Assembly: GCA_024742485.1 (NCBI GenBank)
Contig: JANSYK010000001.1
Location: forward strand, 1,922,001-1,986,000
Direction of reading: 5' to 3'
Origin: Alphaproteobacteria bacterium
GTDB lineage: Bacteria > Pseudomonadota > Alphaproteobacteria > Rhizobiales > Rhizobiaceae
DNA length: 64,000 nt
The position numbers and the translations under genes were made by a program. Position 1 is the first letter of the stretch. Every line of letters begins with the position of its first letter. The notes under the pieces are model-generated. The model saw nothing but the letters and a program-made list of their open reading frames with translations, made no database searches and was not told the DNA's origin. Below are positions 8,521-17,095 of this stretch, piece after piece.

Positions 8521-8811
8521 ATGCCCAAAGGATACTGGGTCGTCCGCGTTTCAGTCAGGAATCCTGAAAACTACCCGGACTATCTCGCCGCCGCAAAACC
8601 GGCATTTGAGAAATTCAACGCAAAGTTTCTGGTTCGCGGAGGCCGTCATTCAGCCCTCGAAGGTCAAGCACGGGAACGCAATGTCGTGGTTGAGTTCAAG
8701 GACTATGACACGGCAATTGCCTGTTATCATTCCCCTGAATACCAGGCCGCGCAGAAAATCCGGGCCGCCAATGCGGATGCCGATTTCCTGATTGTCGAAG
8801 GATGCGACTGA
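8521..8811 (+). CDS. DUF1330 family protein
   Basis: A 96-aa protein matching the DUF1330 (dimeric alpha/beta-barrel, YciI/EthD-like) pattern: an N-terminal Y-W-V-V-R-V strand, P-x-x-Y-x-x-Y-L-A-A-A-K-P-A-F, R-G-G-R-H and a central V-V-V-E-F-K-D segment followed by C-Y-H-S-P-E-Y. Members are small, often catabolic-cluster-associated proteins without an agreed reaction. A GAAAGGA site precedes the ATG. It leads a three-gene operon with a DUF1993 protein and a P-loop ATPase. Confidence 0.88.
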   Translation: MPKGYWVVRVSVRNPENYPDYLAAAKPAFEKFNAKFLVRGGRHSALEGQARERNVVVEFKDYDTAIACYHSPEYQAAQKIRAANADADFLIVEGCD

Positions 8812-8850
8812 CACGCACGCGGCCCACTACAAGAAAGGCGTAACCCGAAA

Positions 8851-9384
8851 ATGTCGGCCATGACCAATGACGCGCTCTTTCAGTCGACGGTGCCGGTTTT
8901 CCGGCACTACATCGAGAGGATCAATGCCATCATTGTCAGCCTCGGTGACAAGACTGTTCTGGCCGCGCAATTGGTACCGGACACCTTTACGGCGGGAGAG
9001 CATTTTGCATCGGCGCAGGGATATTCGTTGCGCACCGTTTTTCCGTTGATGGATCGCGAAGTCCCCGACCTCTCGACGGAAGACACCGACATGTCCAGCC
9101 TGCTCCAGAGAGGCCGCGAGATTCAGGAGATCCTGTCAGCGCTCGCGCCGTCCAATTTCTGCCTGAAACCCGATCAGCCAATTCATCACCGGGCCGGCCA
9201 GGCGGATTTGGTCCAGGATGCCACCCTATTCGTCACCCTTTACGCCCTGCCCAACTTCTTCTTCCACGTGACCATGGGATACGCCACGCTGCGCGCAGCC
9301 GGTGTCCCCGTGGGCAAGGCCGACTTCGATGGCCAGCATTTCTATCCGGACGGATTCCGTTTCGATGTCCCGGAGCCATCTTGA
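8851..9384 (+). CDS. DUF1993 family protein
   Basis: A 177-aa protein of the DUF1993 family, a DinB-like four-helix bundle. Recognisable points are F-x-x-T-V-P-V-F-R-H-Y near the start, D-T-F-T-A-G-E-H-F, and the C-terminal F-F-F-H-V-T-M-G-Y-A-T-L-R segment that ends with G-K-A-D-F-D-G. The histidines could bind a metal as in DinB-fold enzymes, but the function is unknown. Its stop overlaps the start of the following ATPase gene. Confidence 0.85.
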   Translation: MSAMTNDALFQSTVPVFRHYIERINAIIVSLGDKTVLAAQLVPDTFTAGEHFASAQGYSLRTVFPLMDREVPDLSTEDTDMSSLLQRGREIQEILSALAPSNFCLKPDQPIHHRAGQADLVQDATLFVTLYALPNFFFHVTMGYATLRAAGVPVGKADFDGQHFYPDGFRFDVPEPS

Positions 9385-9920
9385 AACCCTTCGTTCTGAC
9401 AGGCGCCTCGGGAGGTGGAAAATCGACGCTGCTGGCAGCACTTGCCGCGCGAGGCTTTCAGACGCAGCCGGAAATCGGCCGCACACTTGTTGAGGAGCAA
9501 AAAACGTCCGGTGGCACGGCCCTGCCATGGGCGGATGCCGTGGCCTTCCGGGACATTTTGTTTCAGCGCTCGCTTGAGGCCTATGATCGCCATCGACAAT
9601 CCGATCATGTGGTGATCTTTGACCGCAGCTTTCTCGAGGCCATCGCCTATTGTCACGTGATCGGCGAAGCAGTGCCCACACAAATGGCAAAGGACGCCGC
9701 CACGCGCCGCTTCCGCGATCCGATCTTCGTCTGCCCGCTATGGAAGGAAATCTTCACACAGGACGCCGAGCGGCAGCATGACTTTGACTTTGCCCGCCGG
9801 GACCACGACGCCAATGTCGCAACCTATCGGCAATATGGCTATCGCCTGGTCGATCTGCCGAAAGCCTCGGTCCCGGACCGTGTAGAGATCGTGGAACGAA
9901 GGATTGCCGAGGCACTCTGA
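9381..9920 (+). CDS. AAA_28-type P-loop ATPase/kinase-like protein
   Basis: A 179-aa nucleotide-binding protein with a Walker A motif at its very N-terminus (G-A-S-G-G-G-K-S-T-L-L, residues 8-18), an F-D-R-S-F-L-E Walker B-like segment, and a C-terminal Y-x-L-V-D-L-P-K segment. This is the layout of small NadR-like/AAA_28 ATPases. The start is TTG 9381, which overlaps the DUF1993 stop (TTGA) and places the P-loop at the usual distance from the N-terminus. Its substrate is unknown. Confidence 0.82.
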   Translation: MKPFVLTGASGGGKSTLLAALAARGFQTQPEIGRTLVEEQKTSGGTALPWADAVAFRDILFQRSLEAYDRHRQSDHVVIFDRSFLEAIAYCHVIGEAVPTQMAKDAATRRFRDPIFVCPLWKEIFTQDAERQHDFDFARRDHDANVATYRQYGYRLVDLPKASVPDRVEIVERRIAEAL

Positions 9921-10002
9921 CAGACGATCAGGGTTTCTGTGTGAACGGACGCTCTGCGTTTGGGGATCTGCTTCCACCCGAGGGACAACATGTCCGTCGC
10001 CA

Positions 10003-10902
10003 TCAATTCCCGTAGGCCTCACGCATGATCGTCAGGAACTCTCTTGCAACCGCCGAGATGGGTCGGTGGGTGGCCCAGATAACCGAAAGCGTGACGGTCG
10101 GGGCGCCGTCAATCGGCCGAACCACCAGATCTTTTGGCCGGGTCCAGCGCGCTTTGGTCGTGGCTTCGGAAATGCCGATGATCGACACACCAAAACCGGC
10201 CGACACGAGACTGCAGACAACATCTGTGGTCCGGCCTTCATGCAGCAATTGCCGTTTCACACCGGCGCGCTTGAAGGCCGTGTCCACCTCGTGGCGAAAC
10301 GCCGAGTCCCGGCAATAGGACACGAACCGCTCGCCCTCCAGCATGTCCAGTGAAAGCCGTTGTTCACCGGCCAGCCGGTGGCCGGCCGGCAACACACAGA
10401 CGGCTGCCCCGCTCTGCACCGCTTCACTGTCGATGGCCGGACTTTCCATATGCGATGAGGCGATGCCCAGATCGCATTGCTGCGAAACCACCCATTCGAG
10501 CGCGGAATCGGAGGATTTGACGTCGACCGTGACACTTGTGCCCGGAAACTTTTCCGAGAACTTCTCGATCATATCGACGACGATCGTCGAAGACGCCGAC
10601 GGTACGGAAACAAGCCGCAGGCGCCCGTAACGGGCCATGCCGATTTCACGCGCCGCTTCGCGAACCTGTTCCAGACCGGTAAAGGCCCGGCGCACCTCTT
10701 CGATCAGCAATCCGGCCTCGGGGGTCGGTGAAACCCGTCGCCCCACCCGCTCGAACAGATTGTACCCGATCTCGGTCTCGAGATCGGAAATCAGTCGGCT
10801 GACGCCGGGTTGCGACACGCCGAGCATCCGCGCTGCCTCGGTGGTCGTACCGGTCAGCATGACGGCGCGAAAGGCTTCGAATTGGCGAAATGTTATGGAC
10901 AT
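10003..10902 (-). CDS. LysR-family transcriptional regulator, divergent from soxB
   Basis: A 299-aa LysR-type regulator with an N-terminal helix-turn-helix (G-V-S-Q-P-G-V-S-R-L) and a substrate-binding C-terminal domain, paralogous to the LysR protein at 7409-8299. It diverges from the sarcosine oxidase operon across about 106 AT-rich bases, the arrangement expected of a LysR activator of soxBDAG and the genes after it. Its effector would then be sarcosine, glycine betaine-derived metabolites or an upstream guanidino compound; this is inference from position. Confidence 0.92.
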   Translation of the reverse strand: MSITFRQFEAFRAVMLTGTTTEAARMLGVSQPGVSRLISDLETEIGYNLFERVGRRVSPTPEAGLLIEEVRRAFTGLEQVREAAREIGMARYGRLRLVSVPSASSTIVVDMIEKFSEKFPGTSVTVDVKSSDSALEWVVSQQCDLGIASSHMESPAIDSEAVQSGAAVCVLPAGHRLAGEQRLSLDMLEGERFVSYCRDSAFRHEVDTAFKRAGVKRQLLHEGRTTDVVCSLVSAGFGVSIIGISEATTKARWTRPKDLVVRPIDGAPTVTLSVIWATHRPISAVAREFLTIMREAYGN

Positions 10903-10962
10903 GGCACCGCCTGTTCTGCGTCGATCTGGTTCGGAATAATATATAACAAAACTTCATAATTT

Positions 10963-10977
10963 GCATATTCAAAATGC
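10963..10977. promoter_or_regulatory. Short dyad (GCAT-N7-ATGC) between LysR gene and soxB
   Basis: A perfect four-base-arm dyad of 15 bases with the size and A/T core of a LysR box, in the AT-rich divergent region 32 bases upstream of the soxB start. The arms are too short for more than a tentative call. Confidence 0.25.
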
Positions 10978-11008
10978 TGCCGTAATATATTTCGTGAAAG
11001 CGAGACCG

Positions 11009-12259
11009 ATGCAGCATTATTCATTTCTCAGCCTGGCCCGGAATGCCCTGACCAACCATCAGAACTGGCAGGCTGCCTGGCGCAGCCCGCCATTGAAGGA
11101 CCGGTATGATGTCATCATCATCGGCGCCGGTGGCCACGGTTTGGCGACGGCCTATTACCTGGCGAAAAATCACGGCGTAACCAATGTCGCCGTGCTGGAG
11201 AAGGGTTGGCTCGGCGGAGGCAATGTCGCCCGCAACACGGTCACCATCCGCTCCAATTACATGCGTGACGAGAGCATTCCGTTCTACGTCAAGACCGTGT
11301 CCCTGTATGACGGTCTGACAAAGGATCTGAACTACAATCTGATGTATTCCAAGCGCAGCATGATCGATGTGGTTCAGACCTATCCGAAGCTGCGCGAAAT
11401 CCGTCGGCGCATGCTTCACATGGATTTGTATGGCGCAACCTATGAACCGATCGATGTTGCTGAATTGCGGCGACGCATCCCCAGCCTCACCGGCGGCGGC
11501 CCGGGCTCTCGCCTGCCGGTCATCGCCGGCATGGTTCACACCGATGCCGCAGTGTGTCGACACGACGCGGTTGCCTGGGGCTATGCCAGAGCCGCCGACG
11601 ACCACGGTGTCGAGATGCATCAGAACACGGAAGTCCGGGAGTTGCTGCGCGACGCCAATGGCGCGATCTGCGGCGTGGAGACCAATCGCGGCACCGTGCG
11701 GGCCGACAAGGTCGCGGTCGTTGTTTCAGGCCACACCACCACACTGACGGAAACCGTCGGCCTGCGTCTGCCCCTCAAGACGTTCAATCTGACGGCCTTT
11801 GTCTCCGAGCCGGTCAAGCCGCTGATCGATGTCGTGGTCAATTGTCCTGACATCGGTGTTTATCTGAGCCAGTCCGACAAGGGCGAATTGGTGATCGGCG
11901 GCGCACCGGACCCCGGTCAGTCCTTTCGCCGGGATATCAAGCAGAATGTGTTTGAGGACGCGGTCTGCGCCATGCTCGAACTCTTCCCGGCGTTCAGGCG
12001 CCTCAAGCTGATGCGTCAATGGGGCGGATCACTGGATATGGCGCACGACGCTTCCCCCATCGTCAGCACGACGGACATTCCCGGATTGTTCGTCTCTGCC
12101 GGGTGGTGGGGCGGGTTCAAGGCCATTCCGGCTGGCGGCTTCACGCTGGCCCATCTCATTGCCAATGACGAACCCCATCCGCTGATCGCGCCCTTTGGCC
12201 TCGATCGCTTCAATCACCTCGACTTCATTCTTGAATCCGGCACAACGATAGCGCGTTAG
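11009..12259 (+). CDS. soxB: Sarcosine oxidase, beta subunit
   Basis: A 416-aa FAD-dependent amine oxidase subunit that demethylates sarcosine to glycine. The dinucleotide-binding G-A-G-G-H-G-L motif lies near residue 35 in Y-D-V-I-I-I-G-A-G-G-H-G, and R-N-T-V-T-I-R-S-N-Y, the family stretch around the covalent flavin region, follows G-G-G-N-V-A. Length and the S-A-G-W-W-G-G-F-K-A-I-P segment near the C-terminus fit SoxB. ATG 11009 gives the normal SoxB N-terminus; the longer open frame from 10961 is promoter DNA. It is the first gene of soxBDAG. Confidence 0.95.
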   Translation: MQHYSFLSLARNALTNHQNWQAAWRSPPLKDRYDVIIIGAGGHGLATAYYLAKNHGVTNVAVLEKGWLGGGNVARNTVTIRSNYMRDESIPFYVKTVSLYDGLTKDLNYNLMYSKRSMIDVVQTYPKLREIRRRMLHMDLYGATYEPIDVAELRRRIPSLTGGGPGSRLPVIAGMVHTDAAVCRHDAVAWGYARAADDHGVEMHQNTEVRELLRDANGAICGVETNRGTVRADKVAVVVSGHTTTLTETVGLRLPLKTFNLTAFVSEPVKPLIDVVVNCPDIGVYLSQSDKGELVIGGAPDPGQSFRRDIKQNVFEDAVCAMLELFPAFRRLKLMRQWGGSLDMAHDASPIVSTTDIPGLFVSAGWWGGFKAIPAGGFTLAHLIANDEPHPLIAPFGLDRFNHLDFILESGTTIAR

Positions 12260-12268
12260 GGAACCGAT

Positions 12269-12532
12269 ATGCTGCTGCTCACATGCCCGTTTTGCGGCCC
12301 GCGCGACGAAAGTGAATTCGCCCATGGCGGATATGCCAGAAAGCAGCGTCCGGACAATCCGCAGATGATGAGCGATGACGCCTGGGTAGACTATCTGACC
12401 GTGCCGGACAATCCCATGGGTCCGGTACGGGAGAAATGGTGGCATGTGCGCGGCTGCGGCACATATTTCACGGTGGAACGGGACACGCGCACCCATGACA
12501 TAACTGACGAGGGCGAATCCCATGCCAGCTAG
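12269..12532 (+). CDS. soxD: Sarcosine oxidase, delta subunit
   Basis: An 87-aa SoxD with the zinc-binding C-P-F-C-G-P-R motif at residues 6-12 and the family segment G-C-G-x-[YW]-F preceded by W-W-H-V-R. It is the small zinc subunit of the heterotetramer. It starts nine bases after soxB and its 3' end overlaps soxA by 11 bases. Confidence 0.95.
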   Translation: MLLLTCPFCGPRDESEFAHGGYARKQRPDNPQMMSDDAWVDYLTVPDNPMGPVREKWWHVRGCGTYFTVERDTRTHDITDEGESHAS

Positions 12533-15467
12533 TGCTCGGCGTTTGCCAACGGGCGGCATCATCGACCGGTCGAAATCCATTGGTTTTCGCTTCAATGGCA
12601 AATCCTACAGCGGCTTTGCCGGAGACACTCTGGCTTCAGCACTCATCGCCAATGGTGTTTCCCTGACAGCCCGCAGTTTCAAGTATCATCGCCCACGCGG
12701 TATTGTCGGCGCGGGTCATGAGGAACCCGGCTCGCTGGTCGAACTGGTTGGCGACGAACAATCGGCGAACCAGCCGATCACCACTGTCCGGCTCCGCGAC
12801 GGGCTCGACGCCCGGTCCGTAAATTGCTGGCCATCGCCGCACTTCGATCTGATGGGCATCAACCAGCTATTTTCCCGTTTCATTCCAGCGGCCTTCTACT
12901 ACAAGACCTTCATGTGGCCGAACTGGCATCTGTTTGAACCACATATTCGAAGGGCTGCCGGCCTTGCATCGGCACCCGATGCGCTCCTTCACCAGGGCCT
13001 GTACGAGACCCGCCACGGACATTGCGACATACTGGTTGTCGGCGCCGGACCGGCTGGTCTGACAGCCGCCCTGGCCGCTGCAAGGGCCGGCGCAAGGGTG
13101 ATGCTGGTCGACGACCAGATGCAGGCCGGAGGATCACTGAGCGGCCTTGCTGAAAATCTCGACGGACGTCACGCCCTGCAATGGGTCGACGACGTCGTTG
13201 CGGAACTTGATGCTCTTGCCAATGTGGTTCGTCTGCGGAGCGCGACCGCATGGGCCTACCGGGAACACAATCTGATCATGGTCACCGAACGCGCACCGGA
13301 TGAAGACCATGTGTTTCAGCGCACCTGGCGCGTGCGTGCGCGCCAGGTCATCATCGCCACCGGCGCCATCGAACGGGCCATGGTGTTTGCCGACAATGAC
13401 AGGCCCGGCATCATGATGGCCTCCGCCGCACAGATCTATGTCAACCGCTATGCGGTTGCGCCAGGCCAGCGGGCTGTTGTTTTCACCAACAACAACAGTG
13501 CCTACAGGGTTGCCGCCGAAATGAAGGCGGCCGGTATTGAAGTGGCGGCAATCATCGACAGCCGGACGGATATCGACGATGCCGCGCGGTCGCTCGCAGC
13601 CGGCATCGAGATTTGCCAGGGACAGGTGGTCTCGCGTAGCGAGGGCCGCAGAAGGGTCAAAGCCGCTGTGATCCGATCCGCAGCTGGTGGATCCGAACGC
13701 CGCATTGCCTGTGACCTGCTGGTCATGTCAGGTGGCTGGAATCCCGCCGTGCATCTGTTCTCCCAATCACGCGGATCGCTTCGATACGACACCGGGATCG
13801 AAGCCTTTGTTCCCGACAGGGCCGTCCAGGCCTGCCTATGCGCCGGATCTGCATCCGGTCTGTTCACACTGTCAGGCGCGATCGAGGATGGCGCGGAGAA
13901 AGCCCGGCTGGCATTGCGGGCCTGCGGGTTGGATTCCCCTAATGCCAAGTTGCCGACGACCGTTTCTGAACTGCCCTACACCATCGAGGCGCTGTGGCAT
14001 GTCGAACAGGACAATCCGGCCGCCAAGAGCTTTGTCGACATCCAGAATGACGTGACCCTCAACGATGTTCATCTTGCCATGCGCGAGGGGTTCGGCGCCG
14101 TCGAGCACGTCAAGCGCTACACGACGGCCGGGATGGGAATCGACCAGGGCAAGACCGGCAATATCAACGTCATCGGGGCCATCGCCAACCGGGCCGGGCA
14201 GGATTTGCAGGACATTGGCACCACGACATTTCGCTCACCCTATGTGCCGATCGAGTTCGGCGCAATTGGCGGACAGCGCGAAGGCCCCGTCGTTCTTCCC
14301 TATCGCCACACGCCCATTACCGATTGGCACAGGCAAGCCGGCGCAGAAATGTATGAGGCCGGGGCACGTTGGCGGCGGCCAGGCTACTATCCTCTGAAGG
14401 GAGAAAGTTTCCAGCAGACGGTCGACCGTGAATCCCTTGCTGTACGCGAAGGTGTCGGGGTCTATGACGGTGCGCCTCTTGGCAAATTCGAAATCAAGGG
14501 ACCTGACGCAGGGAAGTTTCTTGACCTGCTTTATACCAACGTCTTTTCGACCCTGAAAACCGGCATGGGGCGCTATGGTCTGATGCTGACCGATGACGGG
14601 ATCATTCTCGACGATGGCGTTTCATTCAAACTTGGTGACAACCACTTTCTGATGTCCACCTCGACAGGTCACGCCGATGAGGTGAACCGCCACATGGAAC
14701 ACGTCCTGCAGATCGAGCGACCGCAATGGCAGGTGATGATCACAACGGTGACCACTCAATGGGCCAATGCCACTGTCTGCGGCCCAAAGGCCCGCCAGCT
14801 TGTCGAAAAGCTATGCACCGATATTGATCTGTCCGCGGAAGCATTTCCGTTCATGGCGATGCGCGAGGGCACCGTGGCCGGTATTGCCGCGCGCATCTGC
14901 CGGGTCAGCTTCACCGGTGAACTCAGTTTCGAGATCAATGTCGCGGCCAGGCATTTTGCCAAACTCTGGGACAAGATTATGGAAGCCGGCGGACCAATGG
15001 GCATTGTGCCGGTCGGCTCGGAAGCCAACCACGTCCTGCGAGTCGAAAAGGGTTTCCTGTCGCTCGGACATGAGGCCGATGGAACCACCGACGCATACGA
15101 CCTTGGCATGGGATGGATCATGTCGAAGAAGAAACCCGACTATATCGGCAAACGGTCCGTCGAGATCCGGCGTGCGAAGGACAGGCCAAGGCGTGAACTT
15201 GTCGGCCTGCTGATTGACGATCCGGCAAGACTGGTCACCGAAGGCGCTCCGGTCACACCGGAAGGTCGGCGGCAAGCCTCCGAAGGACTGGTCACGGCCT
15301 GCGTCCACAGTGTCGCGCTGAAAAGATCCGTCGCCCTGGCTCTGCTTGAAGATGGCCGGGCCCGCATCGGCCAGAAAGCACATATCCGCATGAAGGACGA
15401 CGTTGTGAGTGCCGAAATCACCGCACCATGCTTCTATGATCCTGACGGCGAGCGTCTGAGGAGCTGA
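12522..15467 (+). CDS. soxA: Sarcosine oxidase, alpha subunit
   Basis: A 981-aa SoxA of normal length. The N-terminal part carries a [2Fe-2S]-fold-like segment (G-K-S-Y-S-G-F-A-G-D-T-L-A-S-A-L) and an NAD-binding domain with V-V-G-A-G-P-A-G-L-T. The C-terminal third is a GcvT-like tetrahydrofolate-binding domain (G-V-G-V-Y-D-G-A-P-L-G-K and the terminal G-x-V-T-x-[AS] region). The complex transfers the methyl carbon of sarcosine to tetrahydrofolate as 5,10-methylene-THF, or releases formaldehyde, and makes hydrogen peroxide. Confidence 0.95.
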   Translation: MPASARRLPTGGIIDRSKSIGFRFNGKSYSGFAGDTLASALIANGVSLTARSFKYHRPRGIVGAGHEEPGSLVELVGDEQSANQPITTVRLRDGLDARSVNCWPSPHFDLMGINQLFSRFIPAAFYYKTFMWPNWHLFEPHIRRAAGLASAPDALLHQGLYETRHGHCDILVVGAGPAGLTAALAAARAGARVMLVDDQMQAGGSLSGLAENLDGRHALQWVDDVVAELDALANVVRLRSATAWAYREHNLIMVTERAPDEDHVFQRTWRVRARQVIIATGAIERAMVFADNDRPGIMMASAAQIYVNRYAVAPGQRAVVFTNNNSAYRVAAEMKAAGIEVAAIIDSRTDIDDAARSLAAGIEICQGQVVSRSEGRRRVKAAVIRSAAGGSERRIACDLLVMSGGWNPAVHLFSQSRGSLRYDTGIEAFVPDRAVQACLCAGSASGLFTLSGAIEDGAEKARLALRACGLDSPNAKLPTTVSELPYTIEALWHVEQDNPAAKSFVDIQNDVTLNDVHLAMREGFGAVEHVKRYTTAGMGIDQGKTGNINVIGAIANRAGQDLQDIGTTTFRSPYVPIEFGAIGGQREGPVVLPYRHTPITDWHRQAGAEMYEAGARWRRPGYYPLKGESFQQTVDRESLAVREGVGVYDGAPLGKFEIKGPDAGKFLDLLYTNVFSTLKTGMGRYGLMLTDDGIILDDGVSFKLGDNHFLMSTSTGHADEVNRHMEHVLQIERPQWQVMITTVTTQWANATVCGPKARQLVEKLCTDIDLSAEAFPFMAMREGTVAGIAARICRVSFTGELSFEINVAARHFAKLWDKIMEAGGPMGIVPVGSEANHVLRVEKGFLSLGHEADGTTDAYDLGMGWIMSKKKPDYIGKRSVEIRRAKDRPRRELVGLLIDDPARLVTEGAPVTPEGRRQASEGLVTACVHSVALKRSVALALLEDGRARIGQKAHIRMKDDVVSAEITAPCFYDPDGERLRS

Positions 15468-15468
15468 T

Positions 15469-15966
15469 ATGGGGTATCATGCGCATATCGAGCGGCTGGA
15501 CACGTCTGCGATCATCGACCTGAAAGGCAGGAAAGATGCTCTGGTCGATTGGAAAGGGTCCGACCTTCCCGCGATTCCAGAGCGGCCGAACACGGCCACT
15601 GACGCGAATGGGCTCGAACTCTATTGGATCGGCAATGACCATTGGCTGCTTCGGGCACCGCTGGACCGGGAGGAGGATATTCTTCGGACCTTCGATCCTG
15701 GATCAGCGCCACACGATGTCAGCGCGGTTCTTGTCTCGGACACTTTGGTGTTTTTCTCGATTACGGGGCCGGATGCCGGGCAGATCCTGTCGATCGTCAG
15801 CCCGTTGGACATCGCCTTGGAGGCGTTCACGCAAAACGGCGTATCCTATAGCGAAGCGTTCGGACTGAAGGCTCTGATCATCCGCCGAACGGAGGGATAT
15901 GAACTGGCGGTGGAGCGCAGTTATGCCGACATGGCGCAGAGCTATTTCACCCGGATCAAGGGCTGA
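15469..15966 (+). CDS. soxG: Sarcosine oxidase, gamma subunit
   Basis: A 165-aa SoxG, immediately downstream of soxA with its AGGAG site inside the soxA end. It shows the family's central D-x-W-L-L-R-A-P and the I-T-G-P-D-A-G-Q-I-L segment, and a C-terminal E-R-S-Y-A-D. It completes the four-subunit sarcosine oxidase operon. Confidence 0.93.
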   Translation: MGYHAHIERLDTSAIIDLKGRKDALVDWKGSDLPAIPERPNTATDANGLELYWIGNDHWLLRAPLDREEDILRTFDPGSAPHDVSAVLVSDTLVFFSITGPDAGQILSIVSPLDIALEAFTQNGVSYSEAFGLKALIIRRTEGYELAVERSYADMAQSYFTRIKG

Positions 15967-15985
15967 TCGACAAACGGAGTGAAGC

Positions 15986-16984
15986 ATGGGCGGTCAAGCC
16001 GACATTGGGAAGATCAGCAACCCATCCCATGACGCTTCGGATTGGACCGTGCCGCCGCAACGGGATCACCAGACCTTCATGAATTTCGACCTGGTGCAGG
16101 ATCTGGACCGGTTGAATGCGGACATTGCCATCCTCGGACTGCCCCATGGCGATCCCTACAGGATGAGCGAGGTCAGCAATGATCAAAGCACGGCTCCAAC
16201 GGCCATTCGCAAGGCGTCCAGCCGCATCAGCGGTGGACTGGAACGATGGGATTTCGACCTCGGTGGCACCCTGCTTGATGGCAAATCCATCCGCATGGTC
16301 GATTGCGGCGATGTTGCTGCCGATGTCCGTAACCTTGACATCCATTTGATCCATGCGGAACACGCGGTCCGGTCGATCCTGAAGGCCGGTGCCCTGCCCA
16401 TCATGCTGGGCGGCGATCACGGGATCCCGATCCCGGCCCTGCGTGCCTATGAGGGGCATGGCCCGATCACCGTGATCCAGGTCGATGCGCATCTCGATTG
16501 GATCGACAGCAAAATGGGTGTTTCGGCGGGGTATTCCAGCCCCATGCGTCGCGCTTCGCAGATGGACCACGTTGACCAGATCTTCCAGATCGGCCTGCGC
16601 TGTCAGGGCAGCGCGCGCCGGGAAGAATTCGAGGCGGCGAAGGCCTATGGCGCCCATCTGGTGAGCGATATGGAGCTGCAGCAGCGGGGCATGGACGCGG
16701 TGCTTTCTGAAATCCCCGATGGCGCAAACTACTATCTGACGCTCGATGCGGATGGTTTTGATCCATCCGTCATGCCAGCCGTGGCAGGCCCCGCACCCGG
16801 TGGTGTTACTTATCTTCAGGCTGTCCAGCTTATCCATGGGCTGGTCGACAAGGGGCGCGTGGTCGGCATGGATATCTGCGAAATCACGCCGCAGCGCGAC
16901 ATCAATGACATCACGTCCATCACGGCCGGCCGGCTGATATTGAACTTGATCGGCAAGGCCGTGCGGGCTGATTATTTCGATTGA
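15986..16984 (+). CDS. Arginase/agmatinase-family ureohydrolase
   Basis: A 332-aa binuclear-manganese amidinohydrolase. All metal ligands of the family are present: H in G-G-D-H-G, D-A-H-L-D, and D-A-D-G-F-D; the glutamate equivalent to the arginase substrate glutamate is in D-I-C-E-I. It would hydrolyse a guanidino compound to urea (or a substituted urea) and an amine. It follows soxG by 19 bases and is probably co-transcribed. The segment after the DxD motif lacks the P-E-x-G-G glutamate of classical agmatinases, so agmatine is not assured. Placement with sarcosine oxidase suggests an N-methylguanidino or guanidinoacetate-like substrate that yields sarcosine or glycine; this is inference. 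Confidence 0.88.
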   Translation: MGGQADIGKISNPSHDASDWTVPPQRDHQTFMNFDLVQDLDRLNADIAILGLPHGDPYRMSEVSNDQSTAPTAIRKASSRISGGLERWDFDLGGTLLDGKSIRMVDCGDVAADVRNLDIHLIHAEHAVRSILKAGALPIMLGGDHGIPIPALRAYEGHGPITVIQVDAHLDWIDSKMGVSAGYSSPMRRASQMDHVDQIFQIGLRCQGSARREEFEAAKAYGAHLVSDMELQQRGMDAVLSEIPDGANYYLTLDADGFDPSVMPAVAGPAPGGVTYLQAVQLIHGLVDKGRVVGMDICEITPQRDINDITSITAGRLILNLIGKAVRADYFD

Positions 16985-17095
16985 TCCATTCGCTGTTCCA
17001 TCTTCTGAAACCCCCGGTCCACCCGTCTGGACATCGGGCAAAGCAAGGAATAGGACGAAGCTCACCAACTGAATTGTCCCGTTGGATCAGAGCCC

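Noticed and set aside
17015-17036. GTCCA/TGGAC hairpin between the ureohydrolase and RHH-decarboxylase genes as a terminator
   Set aside because: The stem is only five bases with no T-run, too weak to split the operon.
15956-17068. Long antisense ORF opposite the ureohydrolase gene (370 codons)
   Set aside because: It is a frame shadow of a well-supported gene, with no motif of its own.
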